From Pterois miles (taxonomy: Eukaryota > Chordata > Actinopteri > Perciformes > Scorpaenidae): DNA of 64,000 nt. Of this stretch, positions 34,801-47,200 are shown one piece after another. Under the pieces are notes generated by a model, which was not told the DNA's origin, made no database searches, and saw only the letters and a program-made list of their open reading frames with translations. The stretch covers positions 62,001-126,000 of the forward strand of contig CAMQGK010000520.1 of the NCBI GenBank assembly GCA_947000775.1. Reading direction: 5' to 3'. Position 1 is the first letter of the stretch, and the number at the start of each line of letters is the position of its first letter. The position numbers and the translations under genes were made by a program.

Positions 34801-37082
34801 CAGGCCCACAAACGCCGGCGGGTAGGCGCGCACAGTCTGACCCAGGACAGGCCCACAAACGCCGGTAGGTCTGACCCCTCAGTCTGACCCAACAAAGGCC
34901 CACAAACGCCGGCGGGTAGGCGCGCTCAGCCTGACACAGGACTGGCACACAAACGCCGGCAGGTCTGCGCCCTCAGTCGGACCCAGGACAGGCCCACAAA
35001 CGCCAGCGGGTCTGCGCCTTCAGTTGGACCCAGCACAAGCCCACAAACGCCGGCAGGTCTGACCTTTCATTCGGAGAAAGCACAGTCCCTCAAACACCGG
35101 CGGGTCTGCGCCCTCAGTCGGACCCAGCACAGGCCCACAAACGCCGGCAGGTCTGACCCCTCAGTCTGACCCAGCACAGGCCCACAAACGCCGGCGGGTA
35201 GGCGCGCTCAGTCTGACACAGGACTAGCACGCAAACGCCGACAGGTCTGCGCCCAAAGTCTGACCAAGGGCAGGCCCACAAACGCCGGCGGGTCTGCTCC
35301 CTCAGTCGGACCCAGGACAGGCCCACAAACGCCGGCGGGTCTGCACTACTCAGTCGGACCCAGTACAGGCAAAAAAAACCCGGCAGGTCTGACCCCTCAG
35401 TCGGACAAAGCACAGGCCCACAAACACCGGCAGGTCTGAGCCTTCAGTCGGACCCAGCACAGGCACACAAACGCCGGCAGGTCTGAACCCTCAGTCTGAC
35501 CCAGTACAGGCCCACAAACACCGGCGGGTAGGCGCGCTCAGTCTGACACAGGACTGGCACACAAACGCCGGCGGGTCTGCGCCCTCAGTCGGACCCAGCA
35601 CAGGCCCACAAACGCCGGCAGGTCTGACCCCTCAGTCTGACCCAGCACAAGCCCACAAACGCCGGCGGGTAGGCGCGCTCAGTCGGACCCAGGACAGGCC
35701 CACAAACGCCGGCGGGTCTGCACTACTCAGTCGGACACAGGACAGGCCCACAAACGCCGGCAGGTCTGACCCCTCAGTCGGACCCAGGACAGGCCCACAA
35801 ACGCCGGCGGGTCTGCGCCCTCAGTCGGACCCAGGACAGGCCCACAAACGCCGGCGGGTCTGCACTACTCAGTCGGACACAGGACAGGCCCACAAACGCC
35901 GGTGGGTAGGCGCGCTCAGTCTGACCCAACACAGGACAACAAACGCCGGCAGGTCTGACCACTCAGTCTGACCCAAAACAGGCCCACAAACGCCGGCAGG
36001 TAGGCGCGCTCAGCCTGACACAGGACTGGCACACAAACGCCGGCAGGTCTGCGCCCTTAGTCGGACCCAGGACAGGCCCACAAACGCCGGCGGGTCTGCG
36101 CCTTCAGTTGGACCCAGCAGAGGCCCACAAACGCCGGCAGGTCTGACCTCTCATTCGGAGAAAGCACAGTCCCTCAAACACCGGCGGGTCTGCGCCCTCA
36201 GTCGGACCCAGCACAGGCCCACAAACGCCGGCAGGTCTGACCCCTCAGTCTAACCCAGCACAAGCCCACAAACGCCGGCGGGTAGGCGCGCTCAGCCTGA
36301 CACAGGACTGGCACACAAACGCCGGCAGGTCTGCGCCCTCAGTCGGACCCAGGACAGGCCCACAAACGCCGGCGGGTCTGCTCCTTCAGTAGGACCCAGC
36401 ACAGGCCCACAAACGCCGGCAGGTCTGACCTCTCATTCAGAGAAAGCACAGTCCCACAAACACCGGCGGGTCTGCGCCCTCAGTCGGACCCAGCACAGGC
36501 CCACAAACTCTGGCAGGTCTGACCCCTCAGTCTGACCCAGTACAGGCCCACAAACGCCGGCGGGTAGGCGCGATCAGTCGGACCCAGGACAGGCCCACAA
36601 ACGCCGGCAGGTCTGACCCCTCAGTCTGACCCAGTACAGGCCCACAAACACCAGCGGGTAGGCGCGCTCAGTCTGACACAGGACTGGCACACAAACGCCG
36701 GCGGGTCTGCACTACTCAGTCAGACCCAGTACAAGCAAACAAAAGCCGGCAGGTCTGACCCCTCAGTTGGACAAAGCACAGGCCCACAAACACCGGCAGG
36801 TCTGTGCCCTCAGTCGGACCCAGTACAGGCCCACAAACGCCGGCAGGTCTGACCCGTCAGTCTGACCCAGGACAGGCCCACAAACGCCGGCGGGTCTGCA
36901 CTACTCAGTCGGACCCAGGACAGGCCCACAAACGCCGGCGGGTCTGCGCCTTCAGTTGGACCCAGCACAGTCCCACAAACGCCGGCAGGTCTGACCTCTC
37001 ATTCGGAGAAAGCACAGTCCCACAAACACCGGCGGGTCTGCGCCCTCAGTCGGACCCAGCACAGGCCCACAAACGCCGGCAG

Positions 37083-38869
37083 GTCTGACCCCTCAGTCTG
37101 ACCCAGCACAGGCCCATAAACGCCGGCGGGTAGGCGCGCTCAGTCTGACACAGGACTAGCACACAAACGCCGACAGGTCTGACCCCTCAGTCTGACCCAG
37201 GACAGGCCCGCAAACGCCGGCAGGTCTGACCCCTCAGTCTGACCCAGCACAGGCCCACAAACGCCGGCGGGTAGGCGCGTTCAGTCTGACACAGGACTGG
37301 CACACAAACGCCGGCAGGTCTGTGCCCTCAGTCGGACCCAGGACAGGCCCAAAAACGCCGGCGGGTCTGCACCACTCAGTCGGACACAGGACAGGCCCAC
37401 AAACGCCGGCAGGTCTGACCCCTAAGTCTGACCCAGCACAGGCCCACAAACGCCGGCGGGTAGGCGCGCTCAGTCTGACACAGGACTAGCACACAAACGC
37501 AGACAGGTCTGACCCCTCAGTCTGACCCAGGACAGGCCCGCAAACGCCGGCAGGTCTGACCCCTCAGTCTGACCCAGCACAGGCCCACAAACACCGGCGG
37601 GTAGGCGCGCTCAGTCGGACCCAGGACAGGCCCACAAACGCCGGCGGGTCTGCACTACTCAGTCGGACCCAGTACAAGCAAAGAAAAGCCGGCAGGTCTG
37701 ACCCCTCAGTTGGACAAAGCACAGGCCCACAAACACCGGCAGGTCTGTGCCCTCAGTCGGACCCAGTACAGGCCCACAAACGCCGGCAGGTCTGACCCGT
37801 CAGTCTGAACCAGCACAGGCCCACAAACGCCAGTGGGTAGGCGCGCTCAGTCTGACACAGGACTGGCACACAAACGCCGGCTGGTCTGCGCCTTCAGTTG
37901 GACCCAGCACAGGCCCACAAACGCCGGCGGGTCTGCGCCTTCAGTAGGACCCAGCACAGGCCCACAAACGCCGGCGGGTAGGCGCGCTCAGTCTGACACA
38001 GGACTAGCACACAAACGCCGACAGGTCTGACCCCTCAGTCTGACCCAGGACAGGCCCGCAAACACCGCCAGTTCTGACCCCTCAGTCTGACCCAGCACAG
38101 GCCCACAAACGCCGGCGGGTAGGCGCGCTCAGTCTGACACAGGACTAGCACACAAACGCCGACAGGTCTGACCCCTCAGTCTGACCCAGGACAGGCCCGC
38201 AAACACCTCCAGTTCTGACCCCTCAGTCTGACCCAGCACAGGCCCACAAACGCCGGCGGGTAGGCGCGCTCAGTCTGACACAGGACTGGCACACAAACGC
38301 CGGCAGGTCTGTGCCCTCAGTCGGACCCAGGACAGGCCCAAAAACGCCGGCGGGTCTGCACTACTCAGTCGGACACAGGACAGGCCCACAAACGCCGGCA
38401 GGTCTGACCCCTAAGTCTGACCCAGCACAGGCCCACAAACGCCGGCGGGTAGGCGCGCTCAGTCTGACACAGGACTAGCACACAAACGCAGACAGGTCTG
38501 ACCCCTCAGTCTGACCCAGGACAGGCCCGCAAACGCCGGCAGGTCTGACCCCTCAGTCTGACCCAGCACAGGCCCACAAACGCCGGCGGGTAGGCGCGCT
38601 CAGTCGGACCCAGGACAGGCCCACAAACGCCGGCGGGTCTGCACTACTCAGTCGGACCCAGTACAAGCAAAGAAAAGCCGGCAGGTCTGACCCCTCAGTT
38701 GGACAAAGCACAGGCCCACAAACACCGGCAGGGCTGTGCCCTCAGTCGGACCCAGTACAGGCCCACAAACGCCGGCAGGTCTGACCCGTCAGTCTGACCC
38801 AGCACAGGCCCACAAACGCCAGTGGGTAGGCGCGCTCAGTCTGACACAGGACTGGCACACAAACGCCGG
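37083..38869. repeat. 989-bp tandem duplication inside copy A
   Basis: About 37083-37880 matches 38072-38869 at 989 bp (21 monomers including two 48-bp ones). Both halves carry GTAGG monomers with GGACTAGCAC, GACAGGCCCGCAAAC, GTCTGTGCCCTCAGTCGG and GGCCCAAAAACGCC. The right half adds CCGCAAACACCTCCAGTTCTG. The same duplication is present in copy B (about 49465-51251) and copy C (about 61942-63728), so it is older than the 12.4-kb amplification. Confidence 0.85.
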
Positions 38870-39814
38870 CAGGTCTGCGCCCTCAGTCGGACCCAGGACA
38901 GGCCCACAAACGCCGGCGGGTCTGCGCCTTCAGTTGGACCCAGCACAGGCCCACAAACGCCGGCAGGTCTGACCTCTCATTCGGAGAAAGCACAGTCCCA
39001 CAAACACCGGCGGGTCTGCGCCCTCAGTCGGACCCAGCACAGGCCCACAAACGCCGGCAGGTCTGACCCCTCAGTCTGACCCAGCACAGGCCCACAAACG
39101 CCGGCGGGTAGGCGCGCTCAGTCTGACACAGGACTAGCACACAAACGCCGACAGGTCTGACCCCTCAGTCTGACCCAACACAGGCCCACAAACGCCGGCA
39201 GGTCTGACCACTCAGTCTAACCCAACACAGGCCCACAAACGCCGGCAGGTAGGCGCGCTCAGCCTGACACAGGACTGGCACACAAACGCCGGCAGGTCTG
39301 CGCCCTCAGTCGGACCCAGGACAGTCCCACAAACGCCGGCGGGTCTGCACTACTCAGTCGGACACAGGAAAGGCCCACAAACGCCGGTGGGTAGGCGCGC
39401 TCAGTCTGACCCAACACAGGCCCACAAACGCTGGCAGGTCTGACCACTCAGTCTGACCCAACACAGGCCCACAAACGCCGGCAGGTAGGCGCGCTCAGCC
39501 TGACACAGGACTGGCACACAAACGCCGGCAGGTCTGCGCCCTCAGTCGGACCCAGGACAGGCCCACAAACGCCGGCGGGTCTGCGCCTTCAGTAGGACCC
39601 AGCACAGGCCCACAAACGCCGGCAGGTCTGACCTCTCATTCAGAGAAAGCACAGTCCCACAAACACCGGCGGGTCTGCGCCCTCAGTCGGACCCAGCACA
39701 AGCCCACAAACTCCGGCAGGTCTGACCCCTCAGTCTGACCCAGCACAGGCCCACAAACGCCGGCGGGTAGGCGCGCTCAGTCGGACCCAGGACAGGCCCA
39801 CAAACGCCGGCAGG

Positions 39815-39915
39815 TCTGACCCCTCACTCTGTTCACAGCACAGGCCCACAAACGCCGGCGGGTAGGCGCGCTCAGTCGGACCCAGGACAGGCCCACAAAC
39901 GCCGGCAGGTCTGCG
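39815..39915. repeat. Two monomers present in A, absent from B
   Basis: About 95 bp (one 48-bp and one 47-bp monomer) lies here and is missing at about 52200 in copy B. The first of the two reads CTCACTCTGTTCACAGCACA, the most altered single monomer I noticed, with several changes and one extra base in the middle while both ends stay normal. Confidence 0.85.
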
Positions 39916-40283
39916 CCCTCAGTCGGACCCAGGACAGGCCCGCAAACGCCGGCAGGTCTGACCCCTCAGTCTGACCCAGCACAGGCCCACAAACGCCGGC
40001 GGGTAGGCGCGCTCAGTCTTTCACAGGACTAGCACACAAACGCAGACAGGTCTGACCCCTCAGTCTGACCCAGGACAGGCCCACAAACGCCGGCAGGTCT
40101 GACCCCTCAGTCTGACCCAGCACAGGCCCACAAACGCCGGCGGGTCTGCGCCCTCAGTCGGACCCAGGACAGGCCCACAAACGCCGGCGGGTCTGCACTA
40201 CTCAGTCGGACACAGGACAGGCCCAAAAACGCCGGCGGGTAGGCGCGCTCAGTCGGACCCAGGACAGGCACACAAACGCCGGC

Positions 40284-41177
40284 AGGTCTGCGCCCTCAGT
40301 CGGACCCAGGACAGGCCCACAAACGCCGGCGGGTCTGCGCCTTCAGTTGGACCCAGCACAGGCCCACAAACGCCGGCAGGTCTGACCTCTCATTCGGAGA
40401 AAGCACAGTCCCTCAAACACCGGCGGGTGTGCGCCCTCAGTCGGACCCAGCACAGGCCCACAAACGCCGGCAGGTCTGACCCCTCAGTCTGACCCAGCAC
40501 AGGCCCACAAACGCCGGCGGGTAGGCGCGCTCAGCCTGACACAGGACTGGCACACAAACGCCGGCAGGTCTGCGCCCTCAGTCGGACCCAGGACAGGCCC
40601 ACAAACGCCGGCGGGTCTGCGCCTTCAGTAGGACCCAGCACAGGCCCACAAACGCCGGCAGGTCTGACCTCTCATTCAGAGAAAGCACAGTCCCACAAAC
40701 ACCGGCGGGTCTGCGCCCTCAGTCGGACCCAGCACAGGCCCACAAACTCCGGCAGGTCTGACCCCTCAGTCTGACCCAGCACAGGCCCACAAACGCCGGC
40801 GGGTAGGCGCGCTCAGTCTGACACAGGACTGGCACACAAACGCCGGCAGGTCTGCGCCCTCAGTCGGACCCAGGACAGGCCCACAAACGCCGGCGGGTCT
40901 GCGCCTTCAGTTGGACCCAGCACAGGCCCACAAACGCCGGCAGGTCTGACCTCTCATTCGGAGAAAGCACAGTCCCTCAAACACCGGCGGGTCTGCGCCC
41001 TCAGTCGGACCCAGCACATGCCCACAAACGCCATCAGGTCTGACCCCTCAGTCTGACCCAGCACAGGCCCACAAACGTCGGCGGGTAGGCGCGCTCAGCC
41101 TGACACAGGACTGGCACACAAACGCCGGCAGGTCTGCGCCCTCAGTCGGACCCAGGACAGGCCCACAAACGCCGGCG
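40284..41177. repeat. 893-bp block of A missing from B, kept near 55.8 kb
   Basis: Copy B jumps from the equivalent of 40284 to that of about 41178, losing 893 bp (19 x 47). The block matches about 55820-56712 at 15,535 bp spacing, sharing the rare CAGCACATGCCC (41012 and 56547). So it survives just beyond the right end of copy B. Confidence 0.83.
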
Positions 41178-41764
41178 GGTCTGCGCCTTCAGTAGGACCC
41201 AGCACAGGCCCACAAACGCCGGCGGGTAGGCGCGCTCAGTCTGACACAGGACTAGCACACAAACGCCGACAGGTCTGACCCCTCAGTCTGACCAAGGACA
41301 GGCCCGCAAACACCGCCAGTTCTGACCCCTCAGTCTGACCCAGCACAGGCCCACAAACGCCGGCGGGTAGGCGCGCTCAGTCTGACACAGGACTAGCACA
41401 CAAACGCCGACAGGTCTGACCCCTCAGTCTGACCCAGGACAGGCCCGCAAACACCGCCAGTTCTGACCCCTCAGTCTGACCCAGCACAGGCCCACAAACG
41501 CCGGCGGGTAGGCGCGCTCAGTCTGACACAGGACTGGCACACAAACGCCGGCAGGTCTGTGCCGTCAGTCGGACCCAGGACAGGCCCAAAAACGCCGGCG
41601 GGTCTGCACTACTCAGTCGGACACAGGACAGGCCCACAAACGCCGGCAGGTCTGACCCCTCAGTCTGACCCAGCACAGGCCCACAAACGCCGGCGGGTAG
41701 GCGCGCTCAGTCTGACACAGGACTAGCACACAAACGCCGACAGGTCTGACCCCTCAGTCTGACC

Positions 41765-43885
41765 CAACACAGGCCCACAAACGCCGGCAGGTCTGACCAC
41801 TCAGTCTGACCCAACACAGGCCCACAAACGCCGGCAGGTAGGCGCGCTCAGCCTGACACAGGACTGGCACACAAACGCCGGCAGGTCTGCGCCCTCAGTC
41901 GGACCCAGGACAGGCCCACAAACGCCGGCGGGTCTGCGCCTTCAGTTGGACCCAGCACAGGCCCACAAATGCCGGCAGGTCTGACCTGTCATTCGGAGAA
42001 AGCACAGTCCCTCAAACACCGGCAGGTCTGCGCCCTCAGTCGGACCCAGCACAGGCCCACAAACGCCGTCAGGTCTGACCCCTCAGTCTGACCCAGCACA
42101 GGCCCACAAACGCCGGCGGGTAGGCGCGCTCAGCCTGACACAGGACTGGCACACAAACGCCGGCAGGTCTGCGCCCTCAGTCGGACCCAGGACAGGCCCA
42201 CAAACGCCGGCGGGTCTGCGCCTTCAGTAGGACCCAGCACAGGCCCACAAACGCCGGCAGGTCTGACCTCTCATTCAGAGAAAGCACAGTCCCACAAACA
42301 CCGGCGGGTCTGCGCCCTCAGTCGGACCCAGCACAGGCCCTAAAACTCCGGCAGGTCTGACCCCTCAGTCTGACCCAGCACAGGCCCACAAACGCCGGCG
42401 GGTAGGCGCGCTCAGTCGGACCCAGGACAGGCCCACAAACGCCGGCAGGTCTGACCCCTCAGTCTGACCCAGCACAGGCCCACAAACGCCGGCGGGTAGG
42501 CGCGCTCAGTCGGACCCAGGACAGGCCCACAAACGCCGGCAGGTCTGCGCCCTCAGTCGGACCCAGGACAGGCCCACAAACGCCGGCGGGTCTGCACTAC
42601 TCAGTCCGACCCAGTACAAGCAAACAAAAGCCGGCAGGTCTGACCCCTCAGTTGGACAAAACACAGTCCCACAAACACCGGCGGGTCTGCGCCCTCAGTC
42701 GGACCCAGCACAGGCCCACAAACGCCGGCAGGTCTGACCCCTCAGTCTGACCCAGCACAGGCCCACAAACGCCGGCGGGTAGGCGCGCTCAGTCTGACAC
42801 AGGACTAGCACACAAACGCAGACAGGTCTGACCCCTCAGTCTGACCCAGGACAGGCCCGCAAACGCCGGCAGGTCTGACCCCTCAGTCTGACCTAGCACA
42901 GGCCCACAAACGCCGGCGGGTAGGCGCGCTCAGTCTGACACAGGACTGGCACACAAACGCCGGCAGGTCTGCGCCCTCAGTCGGACCCAGGACAGGCCCA
43001 CAAACGCCGGCGGGTCTGCACTACTCAGTCGGACACAGGACAGGCCCACAAACGCCGGTGGGTAGGCGCGCTCAGTCTGACCCAACACAGGCCCACAAAC
43101 GCCGGCAGGTCTGACCACTCAGTCTGACCCAACACAGGCCCACAAACGCCGGCAGGTAGGCGCGCTCAGCCTGACACAGGACTGGCACAAAAACGCCGGC
43201 AGGTCTGCGCCCTCAGTCGGACCCAGGACAGGCCCACAAACGCCGGCGGATCTGCGCCTTCAGTTGGACCCAGCACAGGCCCACAAATGCTGGCAGGTCT
43301 GACCTCTCATTCGGAGAAAGCACAGTCCCTCAAACACCTGCGGGTCTGCGCCCTCAGTCGGACCCAGCACAGGCCCACAAACGCCGTCAGGTCTGACCCC
43401 TCAGTCTGACCCAGCACAGGCCCACAAACGCCGGCGGGTAGGCGCGCTCAGCCTGACACAGGACTGGCACACAAACGCCGGCAGGTCTGCGCCCTCAGTC
43501 GGACCCAGGACAGGCCCACAAACGCCGGCGGGTCTGCGCCTTCAGTAGGACCCAGCACAGGCCCACAAACGCCGGCAGGTCTGACCTCTCATTCAGAGAA
43601 AGCACAGTCCCACAAACACCGGCGGGTCTGCGCCCTCAGTCGGACCCAGCACAGGCCCACAAACTCCGGCAGGTCTGACCCCTCAGTCTGACCCAGCACA
43701 GGCCCACAAACGCCGGCGGGTAGGCGCGCTCAGTCGGACCCAGGACAGGCCCACAAACGCCGGCAGGTCTGCGCCCTCAGTCGGACCCAGGACAGGCCCA
43801 CAAACGCCGGCGGGTCTGCACTACTCAGTCGGACCCAGTAAAAGCAAACAAAAGCCGGCAGGTCTGACCCCTCAGTTGGACAAAG
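41765..43885. repeat. ~1.32-kb tandem duplication inside copy A
   Basis: About 41765 onwards matches about 43083 onwards at 1,318 bp (28 monomers plus two bases). The shared run is GACCACTCAG, A, B, C with CACAAATGC, D, E with CGCCGTCAGG, F. After about 42447 the spacing falls to 1,224 bp, a loss of 94 bp (two monomers) in the second half. The match ends near 42660/43885. Confidence 0.78.
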
Positions 43886-44248
43886 CACAGGCCCACAAAC
43901 GCCGGCAGGTCTGACCTCTCATTCGGAGAAAGCACAGTCCCACAAACACCGGCGGGTCTGCGCCCTCAGTCGGACCCAGCACAGGCCCACAAACGCCGGC
44001 AGGTCTGACCCCTCAGTCTGACCTAGGACAGGCCCGCAAACGCCGGCAGTTCTGACCCCTCAGTCTGACCCAGCACAGGCCCACAAACGCCGGCGGGTAG
44101 GCGCGCTCAGTCTGACACAGGACTGGCACACAAACGCCGGCAGGTCTGTGCCCTCGGTCGGACCCAGGACAGGTCCAAAAACGCCGGCGGGTCTGCGCCC
44201 TCAGTCGGACCCAGGACAGGCCCACAAACGCCGGCGGGTCTGCACTAC

Positions 44249-47200
44249 TCAGTCGGACCCAGCACAGGCCCACAAACGCCGGCAGGTCTGACCTCTCATT
44301 CGGAGAAAGCACAGTCCCTCAAACACCGGCGGGTCTGCGCCCTCAGTCGGACCCAGCACAGGCCCACAAACGCCGGCAGGTCTGACCCCTCAGTCTGACC
44401 CAGCACAGGCCCACAAACGCCGGCGGGTAGGCGCGCTCAGCCTGACACAGGACTGGCACACAAACGCCGGCAGGTCTGCGCCCTCAGTCGGACCCAGGAC
44501 AGGCCCACAAACGCCGGCGGGTCTGCGCCTTCAGTAGGACCCAGCACAGGCCAACAAACGCCGGCAGGTCTGACCTCTCATTCAGAGAAAGCACAGTCCC
44601 ACAAACACCGGCGGGTCTGCGCCCTCAGTCGGACCCAGCACAGGCCCACAAACTCCGGCAGGTCTGACCCCTCAGTCTGACCCAGCACAGGCCCACAAAC
44701 GCCGGCGGGTCTGCACTACTCAGTCGGACCCAGTACAAGCAAACAAAAGCCGGCAGGTCTGACCCCTCAGTCGGACAAAGAACAGGCCCACAAACACCGG
44801 CAGGTCTGTGACCTCAGTCGGACCCAGTACAGGCCCACAAACGCCGGCAGGTCTGACCCGTCAGTCTGACCCAGCACAGGCCCACAAACGCCAGTGGGTA
44901 GGCGCGCTCAGTCTGACACAGGACTGGCACACAAACGCCGGCAGGTCTGCGGCCTCAGTCGGACCCAGGACAGGCCCACAAACGCCGGCGGGTCTGCGCC
45001 TTCAGTTGGACCCAGCACAGGCCCACAAACGCCGGCAGGTCTGACCTCTCATTCGGAGAAAGCACAGTCCCACAAACACCGGCGGGTCTGCGCCCTCAGT
45101 CGGACCCAGTACAGGCCCACAAACGCCGGCAGGTCTGACCCCTCAGTCTGACCCAGCACAGGCCCACAAACGCCGGCAGGTCTGACCTCTCATTCAGAGA
45201 AAGCACAGTCCCATAAACACCGGCGGGTCTGCGCCATCAGTCGGACCCAGCACAGGCCCACAAACGCCGGCAGGTCTGACCCCTCAGTCGGACCCAGCAC
45301 AGGCCCACAAACGCCAGCGGGTAGGCGCGCTCAGTCTGACACAGGACTGGAACACAAACGCCGGCAGGTCTGCGCCCTCAGCCGGACCCAGGACAGGCCC
45401 ACAAACGCCGGCGGGTAGGCGCGCATAGTCTGACCCAGGATAGGCCCACAAACGCCGGTAGGTCTGACCCCTCAGTCTGACCCAACAAAGGCCCACAAAC
45501 GCCGGCGGGTAGGCGCGCTCAGCCTGACACAGGACTGGCACACAAACGCCGGCAGGTCTGCGCCCTCAGTCGGACCCAGGACAGGCCCACAAACGCCAGC
45601 GGGTCTGCGCCTTCAGTTGGACCCAGCACAAGCCCACAAACGCCGGCAGGTCTGACCTTTCATTCGGAGAAAGCACAGTCCCTCAAACACCGGCGGGTCT
45701 GCGCCCTCAGTCGGACCCAGGACAGGCCCACAAACGCCGGCGGGTCTGCACTACTCAGTCGGACCCAGTACAGGCAAAAAAAAGCCGGCAGGTCTGACCC
45801 CTCAGTCGGACAAAGCACAGGCCCACAAACACCGGCAGGTCTGAGCCTTCAGTCGGACCCAGCACAGGCACACAAACGCCGGCAGGTCTGAACCCTCAGT
45901 CTGACCCAGCACAGGCCCACAAACGCCGGTGGGTAGGCGCGCTCAGTCGGACCCAGGACAGGCCCACAAACGCCGGCGGGTCTGCACTACTCAGTCGGAC
46001 ACAGGACAGGCCCACAAACGCCGGCAGGTCTGACCCCTCAGTCGGACTCAGGACAGGCCCACAAACGCCGGCGGGTCTGCGCCCTCAGTCGGACCCAGGA
46101 CAGGCCCACAAACGCCGGCGGGTCTGCACTACTCAGTCGGACACAGGACAGGCCCACAAACGCCGGCAGGTCTGACCCCTCAGTCGGACTCAGGACAGGC
46201 CCACAAACGCCGGTGGGTAGGCGCGCTCAGTCTGACCCAACACAGGCCCACAAACGCCGGCAGGTCTGACCACTCAGTCTGACCCAAAACAGGCCCACAA
46301 ACGCCGGCAGGTAGGCGCGCTAAGCCTGACACAGGACTGGCACACAAACGCCGGCAGGTCTGACCACTCAGTCTGACCCAAAACAGGCCCACAAACGCCG
46401 GCAGGTAGGCGCGCTAAGCCTGACACAGGACTGGCACACAAACGCCGGCAGGTCTGCGCCCTCAGTCGGACCCAGGACAGGCCAACAAACGCCGGCGGGT
46501 CTGCGCCTTCAGTTGGACCCAGCACAGGCCCACAAACGCCGGCAGGTCTGACCTCTCATTCGGAGAAAGCACAGTCCCACAAACACCGGCGGGTCTGCGC
46601 CCTCAGTCGGACCCAGCACAGGCCCACAAACGCCGGCAGGTCTGACCCCTCAGTCTGACCCAGCACAGGCCCACAAACGCCGGCGGGTAGGCGCGCTCAG
46701 TCTGACACAGGACTAGCACACAAACGCCGACAGGTCTGACCCCTCAGTCTGACCCAGGACAGGCCCACAAACGCCGGCAGGTCTGACCACTCAGTCTGAC
46801 CCAACACAGGCCCACAAACGCCGGCGGGTAGGCACGCTCAGCCTGACACAGGACTGGCACACAAACGCCGGCAGGTCTGCGCCCTCAGTCGGACCCAGGA
46901 CAGGCCCACAAACGCCGGCGGGTCTGCGCCTTCAGTTGGACCCAGCACAGGCCCACAAACGCCGGCAGGTCTGACCTCTCATTCAGAGAAAGCACAGTCC
47001 CACAAACACCGGCGGGTCTGCGCCATCAGTCGGACCCAGCACAGGCCCACAAACGCCGGCAGGTCTGACCCCTCAGTCGGACCCAGCACAGGCCCACAAA
47101 CGCCAGCGGGTAGGCGCGCTCAGTCTGACACAGGACTGGAACACAAACGCCGGCAGGTCTGCGCCCTCAGCCGGACCCAGGACAGGCCCACAAACGCCGG

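Larger units (their letters stand above)
31866..44248. repeat. 12.4-kb macro-repeat, copy A
   Basis: This is the longest form of the macro-unit (12,383 bp). It matches copy B at 12,383 bp, then 12,382 bp after a 1-bp A-run difference near 33390. It contains the I-J block at 32421 and 38732, two ~1.8-kb HOR copies, a 989-bp internal duplication and a 1.3-kb internal duplication. Its right end joins copy B at about 44249, where a CACTACTCAG monomer is fused to CAGTCGGACCCAGCAC. Confidence 0.88.
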
